64,000 nt of DNA. It comes from Seison nebaliae. Lineage: Eukaryota > Rotifera > Pararotatoria > Seisonacea > Seisonidae. The notes beneath the pieces were generated by a model. The model saw nothing but the letters and a program-made list of their open reading frames with translations, was not told the origin of the DNA and made no database searches. The stretch covers positions 1 through 64,000 of the forward strand of contig JALJEE010002839.1 in the NCBI GenBank assembly GCA_023231475.1, written 5' to 3'. The position numbers were made by a program, and so were the translations under genes. Position 1 is the stretch's first letter. Each line of letters begins with the position of its first letter. Shown here in pieces: positions 33,757 through 47,278 of the stretch.

Positions 33757-34524
33757 TCATAAGAGATCTTTATGTAATTCTCCAAATACCATATTCGGTT
33801 TCGTGTCAATCACTTGCTCTTTAATCTCTTTTGCAAGTTTTGTGAATTTCTCCGCATTCCCCTTCTCCTTCTCACCATTGGTCGTACCGCGACCTTCTCT
33901 CAACATTTTCGCCGCATTTATACAACAATAAATATTTCCTAAATGACAACCAGTTTTAGCAGCCGTTAATGCTTCTCGATCTAATTGATGACTCGTTTCA
34001 TTTTCTGAAATGACATTAACACTTTCCATTTGTTTCTTCAATTCTTCATTTTTTCGAAGATGATTGGCTTTTTTGAAATACATACCGAATAATCGAAAAC
34101 ATGAATCGGGCACTTCTAATTGACATGCCTTCCGATATAAATCGATCGCTTTCGCTTCATTCTTTTCCGAATAATCTTTATATCCAACTTGATGAAGCAA
34201 AGCAGCTGAATGACAAGATTGTGGGAAGTTATGACCACACGCTTTCTCATGGTATTGGAGAGCGGTCGATATGTCGATGTCGACACCTTTGCCGTTCATT
34301 AAACGATTGGCGAATGTGTAACAACTGTGAGGATAATCAAGTTCATCACAATTCTTCTTCATAATCTCTGCCGCTTTCTTATCATTTCGTTCAACATTCT
34401 CATAGTAATTAGCGAGTCGTTGACATCCGTCCGCTTTCTTTTCTTCATCACATTGAAATCCATATTCGATTTTTAAACGATTCAAATAATCTTTCAAATC
34501 TTCTTTATTCTTTATGTCCATCAC
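33757..34524 (-). CDS. COA7: COA7-like Sel1-repeat protein (cytochrome c oxidase assembly)
   Basis: A single-exon, 255-residue protein made of Sel1-type repeats: KKADGCQRLANYYENVERND, PHSCYTFANRLMNGKG, PQSCHSAALLHQVGY, PDSCFRLFGMYFKKA and IYCCINAAKMLREGRG. Each has the paired small-residue pattern and a conserved Cys. Length, N-terminal block (EDLKDYLNRLKIEYGFQCDE) and Cys spacing match COA7, an intermembrane-space factor needed for assembly of cytochrome c oxidase and other respiratory complexes. The repeat Cys residues may form disulfides or bind heme. The insertion HLRKNEELKKQMESVNVISE between repeats four and five is longer than I expect for the family. NDUFV1 lies 325 bp upstream on the same strand. 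Confidence 0.85.
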   Translation of the reverse strand: MMDIKNKEDLKDYLNRLKIEYGFQCDEEKKADGCQRLANYYENVERNDKKAAEIMKKNCDELDYPHSCYTFANRLMNGKGVDIDISTALQYHEKACGHNFPQSCHSAALLHQVGYKDYSEKNEAKAIDLYRKACQLEVPDSCFRLFGMYFKKANHLRKNEELKKQMESVNVISENETSHQLDREALTAAKTGCHLGNIYCCINAAKMLREGRGTTNGEKEKGNAEKFTKLAKEIKEQVIDTKPNMVFGELHKDLL

Positions 34525-34849
34525 TCCTCACCAATGAATGGACCATTAAAATATTTTTCAGTTTTAAATTTCCTCTTATTCGAATTGCAATGGAAAATAG
34601 CCAGAAATTTAAGAAGAAATATTAAAGTGACATAATGTACAAATAATGATTTATAAGTAATTGAAAAAATTCATCTAAAATTTGTTACTTTATTCCAACT
34701 AATATCATCACAAATCATATTCATGAGAGAAATGTGAATGAGGAAAGACAGTGGAAAACATGTTTGACAATTTTGAAAAAGTTGAATTGAGAAGAGAAAA
34801 AAGAGAAATATATTTGATGAAATTTAATTTAAATTCGAATTAATCTGTT
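34525..34849. other. spacer between NDUFV1 and COA7
   Basis: 325 bp of AT-rich sequence between the NDUFV1 stop and the COA7 start, both minus strand. No gene seen. It could hold the COA7 promoter or be a polycistronic spacer. Confidence 0.5.
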
Positions 34850-36494
34850 TTAATATGACGATTTTAATGACTTTTCTCTCATCGTCAATTGTTGACGTTC
34901 TCTAATACGTTGTTCGATGTCCGATCGGAAATGTCGAATCAATCCTTGAACAGGCCAAGCGGCCGCATCGCCTAATGCACAAATTGATCTTCCTTCGATC
35001 TGTTTACTTACTTCCCATAACATGTCGATCTCATCATTTGTGGCATAACCGGAATCGAATCGTTTCATTACTTTCTGTAACCATGATGTCCCCTCCCTAC
35101 ATGGAGTACATTGTCCACATGATTCGTGTCGATAGAAGTCTAATAATCGTCGAATAGCTCGAATGATATCCGTTTGTTTATTCATGACAATAACAGCTGC
35201 TGTTCCTAAACCAGTTTCTGCTTGAATTAATGCATCGAAATCCATTAGAACATCATTACATACACTTTGTGGTATAATGGGAACGGAGGAACCACCAGGA
35301 ATAATTCCTAATAAATTATCCCAACCACCAATCACACCACCAGCATGACGTTCGATTAATTCTCTTAAAGGAATTGACATTTCTTCTTCCACCGTCATTG
35401 GAGTATTGACATGACCACTAATACAAAAGAGTTTCGTTCCATGATTATTCTTCCTTCCGAATGAAGCGAACCAATCACCACCACGTCTACAAATTGCTGG
35501 AGCGACTGCTACCGTCTCCACATTCGTCACAGTTGTTGGACATCCGAACAAACCGATATCAGCTGGAAATGGTGGTTTCAATCTCGGTTTTCCTTGTTTC
35601 CCTTCCAACGATTCAATGAGAGCTGTCTCTTCTCCACAAATATAAGCGCCGGCACCTCGATGAACATAAATGTCGAAATCATAACCAGAACCACATGAAT
35701 TCTTCCCAATTAATCCTTTCGCATATGCTTCTTGAATAGCTTGTTGTAGAACGACAGCTTCATTATAGAATTCACCTCTAATATAAATATAAGCTAAAGA
35801 AAATAATAAGAATTCATATCATATATAATAATTGAAATATTAAACCAGCACACGCTCCCATCGCTGAACCAGCAATGAGACATCCTTCAATCAATTTGTG
35901 TGGATCATGTCTCATAATTTCACGATCCTTACATGTGCCTGGTTCACCTTCATCAGCATTTATTACTAAATATTTTGGACGACCATCTGGTGGTTTCTTC
36001 ATAAAACTCCATTTGAGTCCTGATGGAAATCCAGCTCCTCCACGACCTCGCAATCCACTCTTCTTCACTTCATTAATAACCCAATCGGAACCTTTCTCAA
36101 TGATTTCCTTCGTCTTAAACCAATCACCCTATTTGAGAAATGTTCAGAAGAAATTGGAGAAAGAAAAAAGATAAAACTCTTTCCATCGCTCCCCTCAACT
36201 TCCAATCATGGCGACCATATAAATTAGTGAAAATTCGATCTTCATCTTTCAAATTACCGAACGACTAATTGGAAAATTATATAAATAAAAATCACTTCAA
36301 ACCAGATCAATCAATCACCAACCGTCTTTTGGGCATTAACGATCGATGAAACGGATAATTGTCGTACTGAAAATTAAAATTTTTGAAAAAAATAAATTTC
36401 TCATTTAATTCGAGTAAAATATTCAAATTTAACTTTGATTATTAGATATACATTTCACAATCGGTCGATGAACTAACAATTTCAATGTATGCAT
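34850..36494 (-). CDS. NDUFV1: complex I flavoprotein 1 (51 kDa, NADH/FMN-binding subunit)
   Basis: Five or six exons, about 465 residues, nearly full family length. The first tiny exon ([14 protein letters not shown]) splices to [14 protein letters not shown], giving a basic presequence for mitochondrial import. Then [39 protein letters not shown] (NADH/FMN glycine-rich loop), [36 protein letters not shown], and the 4Fe-4S ligands [12 protein letters not shown] with CALGD downstream. All these are intact, so it should oxidise NADH and pass electrons to the complex I iron-sulfur chain. Introns begin GTATATC, GTTGGTG and GTTTAAT. The start at 36494 was chosen because it is the only nearby ATG whose exon splices in frame and gives a plausible presequence. 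Confidence 0.92.
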
Positions 36495-37344
36495 TCTACA
36501 ATTCAGTCAATATTCTCTAACTACTTCCCTCCTACAATTGATGATGATGAGAAGGAGAATTGTTCAAGAAATTAATAATTTTCTGCTGCTCAAAATAGAA
36601 AAGAATTCTAAGCCAAAGAATTGTTGTTGGAGATTTTGGATATTTAAATTGTTCATTTTATTTATTTATTGCTCGACTGACATCTTACTCCAACTTTCAT
36701 CTTGAGCTTCCACTGATTAGAGAAGGAGATTTGGTTCCTCTTAAAAATTGTTAAAATATCGAAAATGTTTATTTGAAATAAGTTTCTATTCAAATTCGTC
36801 ACTTATATAATGGAAGAGAAATAAATGAATTTATATTTATTTCCTTCCGAAATAATTTAAATATTTATAATTATTATTTAAATAATGAATAATAATTATA
36901 TGGAATTGAATAAGTCTGGAATCAATCAATAAATTAAATTAAAAATAAATAATAATAACAACAACAACATTTCGAATGAAAGATGTAAAATAAAATTTAC
37001 ATCGAATTGAATCGAGAAGAGGAGGAGAGAATCGGATTGGAAATTTATTCTATTTGTGCCACATCATCTCCAACAAGAAGATTGGCGATTGGCGATTGGA
37101 AGAGGGAAATATTTATAAAACGTATCCGAATTATAATTGTTAGAAAATGGAAATATTGAAATTGAGTGTCGAGTAGACTATTAAAATATTTGGGAGTTTC
37201 TTGTCTACTTTCTCTTTTTCTATCCCTTTTTATATTTTGTCAACACTTTAGTATTCCATTTTTGTATGGGATGAATTTGATATGAACATCAACTTTCAAT
37301 TGGAATGTTTCTCCACTTACTACTCTTGTTCTTCTTCAACTCTT
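36495..37344. other. AT-rich intergenic region
   Basis: Holds the NDUFV1 upstream region and the 3' flank of ARFGEF. No gene seen. There is a short (AAT)n/(AAC)n tract near 36946-36968 and a three-fold GATTGGC repeat near 37080-37099. Confidence 0.5.
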
Positions 37345-40300
37345 CTACTCGTTGAGTTCTTGTGCTAGATGATGAAGATTCTCGTTCACAATCAATTTCG
37401 ATGTTGAACTCAATCGAGAGACATATGCACATCTCAATAAATATTCTCGTACAAGACATTTTATTTCGGATTCGGTATCGCCAATCGTTGTAATTTCCAC
37501 GAAATATGGATACAAGTCATTAATGAATCGAAAGAACTGAATAAAAAAATATTTTTTGATGAACAAATGAAAAAATTAACTGCACAATTGTTCATGGTGA
37601 GAATTTTGAATAAGATCGTTGTAATGACGGGAAACAATGTCTTGCGATGACTGGTGGATTTGATGCGTATATAATAAATTAGATGTTTGACGATGATACT
37701 GAAAAGATTGATGAAGAAATCGTTGAAAAAAGAAAGAAATAGAAAGAAAGAAACTCTAAAAGTTTTTGTTGAATATCTTTCCAGAATTTGGAGAAACGTT
37801 CGTCGGAGAACATGCGGAAGAGAAGACGAATTGCACAAAGTAAACTCTGAGTTTCTTGACTTAACAAACTCGGTTTAGATGTTTTCCCGAATCCCGCCTT
37901 ACCTAACAATATACGCTGATCGTGATTGGCATTGAATAGACGTGCAAATTGATGAAGATTTAAAAGACAATCGACGAAAACATTCAAATGTTCATATCGG
38001 ATATAGGAGAAAACGCCATTTAATGATGTCAATGTATTCCCATCCAAATCATCATCATTCACTAAATATTCCTTCAATTTATGCAATAATGGATGTCGAC
38101 CGCCTTCATCATAATTTTTCAAATAATCATCATTGGAGGGTGGGCGTTTATCGAAATGTTCCATCTCATCCAAATTGAAATAACGACAATTGACTGAATC
38201 ATCTTCACTATTAACTTGAAATAGAATTGGAGGTGGAATTTTACCAGCCGCTGCTGTTCCACTATTGATTAAGACCTAAATGGAAATTCGAATGATAAAA
38301 AGAAATATGATAAAGAAGAACATCTGTATAAGTGGCCATACCAGCAATTTCTCGTCTTGCCGTATCGTTGGAGAAGAGTATAGCTTCAACGGTCTGAATT
38401 AATTCAGATTGAATGAAACATTTCATTAATAAAGAATGCATCTTCTCTGCAACTTTCGTTTCATCTCGATTCTGATCTAAATATATTAAGTGAGAAAGTA
38501 AGAAAATATATTATTTTCATAATTTTTAAAAATAATTATTAAATTTTAAATAATTTCAAAAAACTTCTAATTTTTAAATGATCTTTCTAAAAATCGTTAT
38601 TTATCCATAATTATAATAATTCAATTAATTCATATATAAATAATTGTTAATTGAGAAATAATCTTTCTAAATTTTGAACTAGCCTCCACTCATCTTACTT
38701 ACATTCATTACATTGATGAGTTGTTTATTAATGAAATTACTTTCACATCGAACTATATTCCTAAAATTTATTCTCTGTTGTACGTAATAATCGAGTGGTC
38801 CTGGTTGGAGAAAATGTCTCGACCATTTACTTAATCTAATATCGTCCCTATTTAACAAATAGATCGTACTTCGATTAATGATAGAAATGACATTCTTATT
38901 ACTGATTCGTCCTGCTCGATATTGTCGTTTCGACGACGAGAAATTCCAATGTTCCGATGAATTGGAACATCGTCTCCTACTTCTCGCTATCTGTGCTAAG
39001 AGTCGATTAATATCATTAACTCGATCGATAAGATGTTGATCATCAATATTCTCATCTTCCAAATTCATGAGATATTTATAATAATTATCATGATAAACGA
39101 CATCGTCATCACCATTCTCTGACGAACAGATCATAGGAGACATGAAAGAGGAATATGTTTCCGAATTACTTGAGGGTGGAATTGTGATGTGACTATTAAC
39201 TGATGAATCTCTCATCTTCTTTAATGACGATCGTTGACTGGTTGTAAAACGAGAGAATACCGTTTTGAGCATACTCGATGCAGATGACGAATTAACTGAA
39301 TTATAACTTTCTTCTGTACCTCCCGATAATTTACCATCAATATTTGTTGATGTTGGTATTTGTGCAGTTGATAATAAAGTGCTCGACGACGATTCAGTTG
39401 CTGTGATGGTATCCATAGATTTTTGGAATGATGATGATGATGATGATAATGATGATGATGATGTGGAAGGTATTTGTGTTGTGGCGATATCGGATGAAAT
39501 AGTATCAGATGATGTTTGATTATTCTTCTCCTCATTGAATGATTGTCGATGAGATATTTTCCTTTTCTCTTTCATTTTCCATTTCAATAATTCTTTCGGT
39601 GAAGTTTCGACGAAAATACTGGCAAAACATTTCGTCGTGTTCGCCCAATCGTTAAAAGTGAAGATGGAACCATTCTTAATGATAATGTTTTGGAGACATT
39701 CGATTGCTGCACGAATTAAATGTTCATTCTCTTTACTAATACACCAAATAATCTTATTGTAGAGAGGTGGCAACATAAACGAATGGACGTGTTTATGGAA
39801 ATGAATGAATGTATCCGTCAATTGATAGAGTGCATGTGAACTAGTTAATTGGAGCCATTGTTGACGATCGACAGGATTCAATGGTAATCTAGTATCATCG
39901 AATACTCGACAAATTACATTGAATAAATCCATCCACCATTTCTCCGTAAAACGTTCACCATCACGACGGATAATTACAAATAATGCATGTAATGCATTCG
40001 TTTGAATATGATAATGTGAACGATTAATTATACAAGATAATTCAAAAAATATCGGTAACCATCCTTTAATCCATGCATCTTCTTTCTTCTCTCCATTATC
40101 ATCATCACCATCAATCGTATCGATGAAAATCTCATTATTTTCTGCCACAAAATCTGAACAATTCTTTATTAGACGTAATGCATTAATAGGCACATCAGAT
40201 GAAGGAAGACAGCAAGCGAATTCAGCTAAACATTTTATCATATCTTGGAAAGAATCGATGAGAACTTCTGGTTGTTCTTTCAAGACGATATTGACGATAT

Positions 40301-43300
40301 CTTCCACAATATGGAATGCTCTCATCGTAATATTAACATCAGAAATGGAAGCAGCGAAATGTAACACACTAAATATATTTTTCCATCCACTTCGAATATT
40401 TTTCGATTCAGCCGCCACTAATTGAGAGACACAACAAACGACCATATCTCGAATGGAGGAACTTCCGTTCGTTTTGATAATATGTTCGAATGGACGAAGG
40501 AAATCTTTCTGGAAATTGAAATTGGCAAATTCTCCTTTCTCCAAAAATTTTAATGATAATTGTCGCAATGAATCGATTGCAAATGTCGCCACACGATCTT
40601 GTCGACTACAACCAGCCACATTGAAATGTTTCCCGATAATTTGCCAAATACGTGTCCATTGAAGACGAATACGACCCATATTATAATAAGAAATTTCCAC
40701 AATCTTCTGAAGACAAAACATTCGTGGCGGTTTTTCATCTAATTCTTCTAACGACAAATCACATAATGCCGTCACGAAATCGACGATGGCACTACCAACC
40801 AAATAAACGGAACCGGTAAATATTCGGTCGACAGCCACCACAACACTTTGTGATCTCGTTTCACTGAATTGTTCGTGAATTGCGGCTCGTTTCTTCGCAT
40901 CGAATTTCGCCAAATCCGTTTGCAAATTATATAAAGTTCCAATCGATTCTTTCGCTGGTGACATAACACCAGCAAATAGACTGGTGATGGGAATTGAGGT
41001 AATTGATGTTGTATTATTTCCATTGTTTAATGTGGAATTGGATTGACTATTCATGAGAGTGTTCGTAGAAGATTGTTGTGAATTAGTCGATGATGTGATG
41101 TCACTTGGTGTGGGATAGACATGACCACTTCCATTAAATGGACTCGTATCATTAGCGATGGTACTTAATGTTTGTGCCAATTCCAATTTACTAACACACG
41201 CTAAAATATCATGCCAAGAATCACTTAAATAATTCCCATCAGTATGAGCGATACGAATGAGAGTTTTGATGCAATCAATATTCTTTTGCGCCATATCGAG
41301 TATAGTGGATTGTGGTGGTAGTAAAGTGAATCTTGCTAATAATCGAATATAAGCATTGGATTCAACTCTCAAATCGAAAATACATCCGATTCGAATGGCA
41401 CAACGAATTCCATCTAAACATAATTTAGTGATCCGTTCATCATCACAATCTTGGAGACCAACACTGAAAGCGGCCAGAAATGGACTCCAACAAATCAGGA
41501 ACATTGGACGAACATGTTCGATATGATGAGCTGATTGGAAATCAGCCGCATAATTCGACACATGTTCCATGAGACTATAAGCTGATAACATTATCTGTTC
41601 CATTTCTGAATGATATAATTGTGATCTCTGTTTCTGATTGACGAGAACGTCTTGTTTCGTTTTGATTGTTGTTGTTTGTTTATACGTTGTCTTAATTTCT
41701 TCATTTGCTATTTGATCATAAACATCGGAAAGAAATTCTTCAGGTAAATCGTCATTGTCATTAATTCCTCGATTCATTTTTATATAATCTTCTTTCGATA
41801 TTTTCTTCTTTACATTCTCACTATGTAAATCTGTTGTAAGAATAATAATGGAATAAGCGAGAACATATGCAGCATTGGCACTGGCAAAAATGCCATTGTT
41901 CGGATTACAACGACAATATCTAGCTGCAAATTTCTCCATTAAACGATCAATTTTTTGTGCTTCGCCTGGTAATCGAAATAGATTAAGAAAGAATCGTAAT
42001 GCTGGAACGATATTCATTCCACTAAAATCTAAATTATCAATAAATCCATACATCACTTCTTTACAATATCTAAAAATATTTAAAAAATTAAAATAATCCA
42101 AATTAATATTAATATTAATCGAATTAATTAAAATGTGTGAACTGATCATTTTCTCCTAAATAATCGCCGATTGCCGTTTTATCTAAACGTTCTTCATTCG
42201 CCAAGAAAACGGCAACTCTCTTCGACGAATCGTCGACGAAACCTTTATCTTGTAAGAATTTCATTCCTTTTTTCGGTTTCGTATTAAATCTATATTAGAA
42301 ATTATTATTCTTATTAATTAAATATTAGAAATGAAACAAATCAATTCCTTCCTCCATCATATTCTTCCGTTTCTTTATCGCTTCATAATTGGAGAGTGGT
42401 AGATTGTCAGTAGATGAATGTGATCTTAATTGATTCTCATCATATCCATTCAATTGATTACTACTACTACTATTATTATTATGATTATTATTATTGATGG
42501 TAGAATTGGAATCATTATCAATCTCTTTGATAAAATTAGAAGAAAATTTTTTTTTTTCAAAAATTTAAACTTTGTTCTTTCGCTCCTGATTGAATATAAA
42601 GTTCCTTACTCCATTCCACTAGACATTGAAGAATTGAGACGAGACTTTCCAGACCTTTCACTCGAAATAATTTCTCCTGATGTTTCTCAGTCGTTCCCAA
42701 TTCGATCGCTTGTCTTCCTTGAGCGATCTTTGCCAAAATCAATGTTAATCGTTCGAATATATTTGACGTATTCATATCACAATCATAATTTACATAGAAA
42801 TCGACGACACATTGAGCATCCGAACAAATTTTCGATAGAATGGTAATACAAATTAATTTGTGAGTGAACGAACTGGCATTCGATTCGAGAATGTTGAGAA
42901 GAATATCTCGAAAGAATACTTCGATTTGCATTTTCAATTGCTGTTTGAAACCGTTCAATAACTCTACGAAAACTGCTAATGACAATTCAAAAATTTCGAT
43001 ATTCATCGACACTCCGTTCTGTACGAGACCGACACATAATGTCATTCGGATCTCTTTAATGAAAACGTCGTATGATTTGAAAACGGGACCGGCATGTTGC
43101 AAAATTGCCAATAAGAGACGTAATGCTAATGTTTTTGAATTATTATTATACGTCTGTTCGTCCACACTTGAATCGATTACATCACTTTTCATTGATAAAG
43201 CGCAAAGTGTCTGGAAAACGTAATAAGCATCGAGAACATGAAGTGGAATGGTCATCGTATGATTCGGATTAGATGATTCGATATTGGTACATATTGTATT

Positions 43301-44074
43301 AATGGTCTGTTGGATGACGTCATGAAATATCTGATCTTCGATATTTGTCATTTCAGGATCATTCATCAATTCTCGATATTGATTCGTTGAAATTTCAATT
43401 CGAGCGTTTTCTTCAGTTTCCATTTTCGTGAAAATTCCAGTAATCATTTGGAGTAACGCTCCTTGTGATGTCTTCTTATACGTGATACTTTTCACTACAA
43501 GATAAATATGGAAAACAGTTCGAACTATCATGAGAATATATTTGTCGTGAACGGAACAATATCTCGATGTCATCAATGTGAGTAAAGCTTTGATGATTTG
43601 TAATTGAACATTCTCATCCGTTTGCACACCTTGAAATGCATCACATACCACATGAATACATCTTCTCAATAAATTATCATTCTTATCGTCCTCCAATTCT
43701 AGTCCATCGAGTTCCATCCGTTGTCTTAATGATGATCTTCGACGATCCATTCCTCCATTCCCAATTCCCACTTCTCCACTCACCAATCCATACATGATTA
43801 ACTTCTGAATACAATCTAGACCGATCTCGATCAATTTTGTATGTTTCGATTGACATGACAATTCGAATGGTTCGAAAATTATCTCCACAAATTCACATTC
43901 TACCACCTCCACCGAACTCTGACTCAATTTCGTTTGTTTCAATCGCTCCTTCAACATATCTCTCGCCTTTTGACATGACGATTTGAGTTTTGGTGTGAGA
44001 GCACGACGGAATTCGCGTTCGGTCAGAATCCGTTCGAGATTCCTCACTAGAATCAATTCCGTTGTCGCTGTCAT
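37345..44074 (-). CDS. ARFGEF: BIG-type guanine nucleotide exchange factor for ARF
   Basis: Large multi-exon gene, about 1,950 residues. Start MTATTELILVRNLERILTER at 44074; an in-frame ATG also exists at 44143. The N-terminal DCB/HUS region covers 42557-44074, then an Asn/Ser-rich linker. The Sec7 domain follows: FNTKPKKGMKFLQDKG, VAVFLANEERLDKTAIGDYL with the glutamic-finger motif GDYLGEND, KEVMYGFIDNLDFSGMN, FRLPGEAQKIDRLMEKFAAR and KEDYIKMNRGINDNDDLPEE. HDS1-4 follow (for example IRLQWTRIWQIIGKHF). Last exons carry QRILLGKAGFGKTSKPSLLS and ETQSLLCAIRLLFRMFSDER, and finish at 37345. A Ser-rich stretch (about 39400-39530) looks disordered. Introns are short and mostly GTT. It activates ARF GTPases at the trans-Golgi and endosomes. 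Intron positions of the last two exons are uncertain. Confidence 0.9.
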
Positions 44075-45290
44075 GATTGATGAAAAAATGTTTCGATCTC
44101 CTCGATAACAATTCCAGGAATAAATATTTCTGGAGAAAAACACTTCTCTAATTTGAGATGATTGAAGTGTTTGGAGAAAGTTCGATTAGATGAACGAACG
44201 AATTTAAGTCATTTAACCGAATCTTCTTGTATACCCGATTTCTTCTTTCTATGTGCCTGCTCAAAAAAAACCGAATAAAACGGAAACGGAACAAAATGAA
44301 ATAATCAAAAATTAGTTCAAATCTGATTAATGTTCAATTGAAATTCTAAATCGAACATTCCGATAAACATTCAATTTATCTTCCATTTGCAGATCGAGAA
44401 AATAAATCAATGAAGAAAGAAAGAGAGAGATAGAGAAAGAGATAGAAAAAAGAGAAGATTTGGCATCTATCTATTTTTTTTCATGCATTTCCAAATATTA
44501 ATTGAAATTGAGAAATTAAAGAACTTTTTCTTAAAATTATGTTTAATGAAATTAAAAAATTTTCAGTATTCTTCTTTAGTAATCTCTTTCTTTTTTCATG
44601 ATAACGAATGAATTTATTTGAAATTGACACATAAACTAAATCGACATCAAAGTGACATATTGAGTTGGACAAGTAAATTAGAATTATTATATAATTAATT
44701 AATTGATTACATCATTTCTTTTACATTGACTTCATAAGAAATCACCAGCTGCAATTTTAAATTTGACCGAATATGAATTCCTTTTTATAATTTAAATAAA
44801 TATTTTCATTTTCATTTTTTCGCCCCCCCCCCCTCCCAAATAATCTACTTTTAATTAATAACAAATCATCAAATAATTAATAGGACGAAAATTGACAAAT
44901 CTCATGAATATTTGACCGATTTGTCAGTCATCATTAGATTGTCGTCATTCTCCATTAAGACAACTATTAGTGTCTCAATTTGATTGGTGGAAATAATTAA
45001 TGTTCAATTTAGCCCATGTTCGTATGAATAGAGATAAAAGCTCAAAATTTGAAACTGATAAGTTGATAAATATAATTGGCGAGGAGAAATAAGAGAACTG
45101 GAATTTATAATTTTTTTATTAATCCATGTATACTTCAACTACATAGGTGGTATAAATGCAGTTTTTTCTAATTCAATTTTCATTCCATTTAATTTACGTT
45201 GTACAAATAGTCTAGTTTTGTTAGTAATTTTTATTCATTCTATTTCTTCATTGTTCTAATTAATTTTTCGTATATTTCTTTCTACGTTAT
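44075..45290. other. AT-rich intergenic region upstream of ARFGEF
   Basis: No gene seen. It contains a GA-rich stretch at about 44412-44456 and a C homopolymer (C10-C11) at about 44822-44834, the only such run noticed in the window. The ATG at 44143, in frame with ARFGEF, falls here. Confidence 0.5.
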
Positions 45291-45294
45291 AGTA

Positions 45295-45454
45295 GATTAC
45301 CAATCTGCAATGCCGATCTGGATTGGTAATCGGTGATCATGGGCGGGAAAATTTGGCCGATTTGGAGCGGAATTTTTTCCGTTGTTTATCGGCCAAGGCG
45401 CTCTAGAAAAAAATAAGAATAATCATATTTCTTATTCTTTTCTGGGGCGTCTAG
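45295..45454. other. hairpin-rich, relatively GC-rich intergenic element
   Basis: Three stacked inverted repeats in 160 bp. P1: GATTACCAATC 45295-45305 with GATTGGTAATC 45321-45331, perfect 11 bp. P2: TTGGCCGAT 45353-45361 with ATCGGCCAA 45388-45396, perfect 9 bp, enclosing CGGAA 45368-45372 with TTCCG 45377-45381. P3: AAGAATAA 45415-45422 with TTATTCTT 45432-45439, flanked by GGCGCTCTAG and GGGGCGTCTAG. Its GC content stands out against AT-rich surroundings. No coding frame. Candidates are a structured RNA gene or a small MITE; the sequence does not decide between them. Confidence 0.5.
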
Positions 45455-46202
45455 TGAGGACCATTAGGAAAACCGTTAGTGAATTTCATTAAAACACTTC
45501 TCATTCATTTTCGTGTTTAGCTGAAGTATGATTTTCAGGGTTGATGCGTCCTCAGATTTTCTCCGTACCAATCACGAGCACGATAACAAAAAGATGATGG
45601 GTCTATAAATTTTACTACTCTATACTATCACTTCTCATTTCAATGGAATTCAACCAATTCCAATAAGACGATCTTAATCTTAATAAACCATCTATGGATT
45701 CTATTATTATTATTATTCTATTTCTATTTTCAATTTTATCATTTGTACCTATAATTCACACTTCAAATACTCACACTAGTCTAAAAAGTCATATTAATCT
45801 CTTCATGATTTCAAACAATTCATATTTTCATATGATCCGACACCTATTATACCAATCGATTGCGAGTTCCCTAATACCTAATACCAACTATCAATTCTCA
45901 TTGACACAAAGGATGACCGCACTTTTTCTTATTTTTTAAACTTATCTCGATAGACATTTTAAAAATAAATTTTAATGATATCTTTTCTTTCAATTTTCGT
46001 GAATTCGATTTAACTGTAAATCCGTTCTTACACTGAAACGGTTTTTTTTGTACGTGTAGTATAATCGATAAGAGATAGGATGAAATTTCACCGTTTTTCA
46101 AGTTAAAATATAAATTTTATAATATCTGATTCTAAACAAAAATGGAAAAACTAAACAAATCAGAAATGTATCCCAATAGGAATAAATAAATAAAGTTCGA
46201 AA
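45455..46202. other. intergenic region
   Basis: No supported gene. Plus-strand frame 45694-45939 starts with an ATT repeat and a hydrophobic run, and looks spurious. Confidence 0.4.
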
Positions 46203-46644
46203 TTAAAAATTTTTTCCATTGAATAACGTGTCTGCTGATTTGAATCGTTTTAGCATTAACGTTTTATCATGAGCTTCTTCGGTATAATATTTATCCATAA
46301 AAGAATCCGTATCTGGAAAAATTAGATTTAATCAGAGAATTGAGATGTATGATCTTTATTGAATTGGAATATTTCTAAACAAAAAAAATCTAACCCAATT
46401 TTCCTAATCGACAAGAACGTTGATAGGATATGGTGGTGGTAATGACGTAGAATAACGTTCCGATAACTATTGTGACGGCCAAAATCAGCATAAAGATGTA
46501 TTGGAGATATGCATAATATTCTTTAGGAAATGGAGAAATTTCAAATGTTCTTTTCGAATAATTTGCGAAATTAACCGAAATGAATTTTAAGTTCGTGTAA
46601 TTCTCTTGTAAGGTGAACGATTGGTACCGATATGGAACGATCAT
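46203..46644 (-). CDS. small single-pass membrane protein, unrecognised
   Basis: Two exons. The first ends KLG and is spliced (donor TTGG|GTTAGA near 46394, acceptor TTTTTCCAG near 46316) to DTDSFMDKYYTEEAHDKTLM then LKRFKSADTLFNGKNF, stop at 46203-46205. About 119 residues. One transmembrane helix (LQYIFMLILAVTIVIGTLFY) lies at about residues 47-66, with N-glycosylation-type sites (NYT, NYS) before it and basic residues (SYQRSCRLGK) after it, so N-out, C-in topology is likely. No clear signal peptide, so an upstream exon may be missing. I do not recognise the family. Confidence 0.6.
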
Positions 46645-47278
46645 TGTGAACTTCTTGCATATGTTTTATATAATTCCAATAATCAAACGTGTTCTCCATT
46701 AGTTAAGAAAAAAATACGGATTGTTTTCAATAAAAATTGTTAAATGTCGTTTCTTCGAAAATATTCTTTTTGAAAGAAGAAATTATTGGAGAAATTGTGA
46801 CATGCACACTCGGAATGGACACTGTGGTTGATGGAATGTTTTATTTTAGAGAATTTAGAGAGAATTTACATTTGAGAGAGAGGAGGTAGAAGGATTAAAT
46901 TTAATTTTAACAGTAGATCAAATATTGAATAAATAAATTGTGTAGAGGTATAAACGGAAAGCAAGAAATGATTTTGATTGGAAATTATAGGAATAAAATC
47001 TTTTAACAGAGGTAATTAAAATGGTGTAGATAGGTAGATGATGGGAATGTGATCGTTGTGAATATCGACGAATTTTCGAAGAAAGTTTTTATAGTTTTTG
47101 AAAATATAAAAATCTGTTGAAATTTGAAAAATCTCAAAAAAGGATGACGAGTCAATGGAAGAAACCGTTGAGAAGTTCTATAGCAATTGATTGATAAGGG
47201 TCCTAACTAAGTAAATAGAACATTTCTAATTTGAGATATATTTGGTTGGGAAGTGGTGGTAGTAGATCACTATTTAAA
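46645..47278. other. intergenic region 3' of OVO
   Basis: AT-rich, no gene seen. Likely holds the OVO 3' UTR and the promoter of the small membrane-protein gene. Confidence 0.5.

Noticed and set aside
42430-42846. Plus-strand frame opposite ARFGEF
   Set aside because: Shadow frame covering an ARFGEF intron and exon; begins with an isoleucine run from an ATT repeat.
45295-45454. Spliced-leader RNA or spliceosomal snRNA
   Set aside because: GGAATTTTTTCC resembles an Sm site but lies inside a hairpin and lacks the usual G after the U run. No 5' leader with donor matching known leaders was found.
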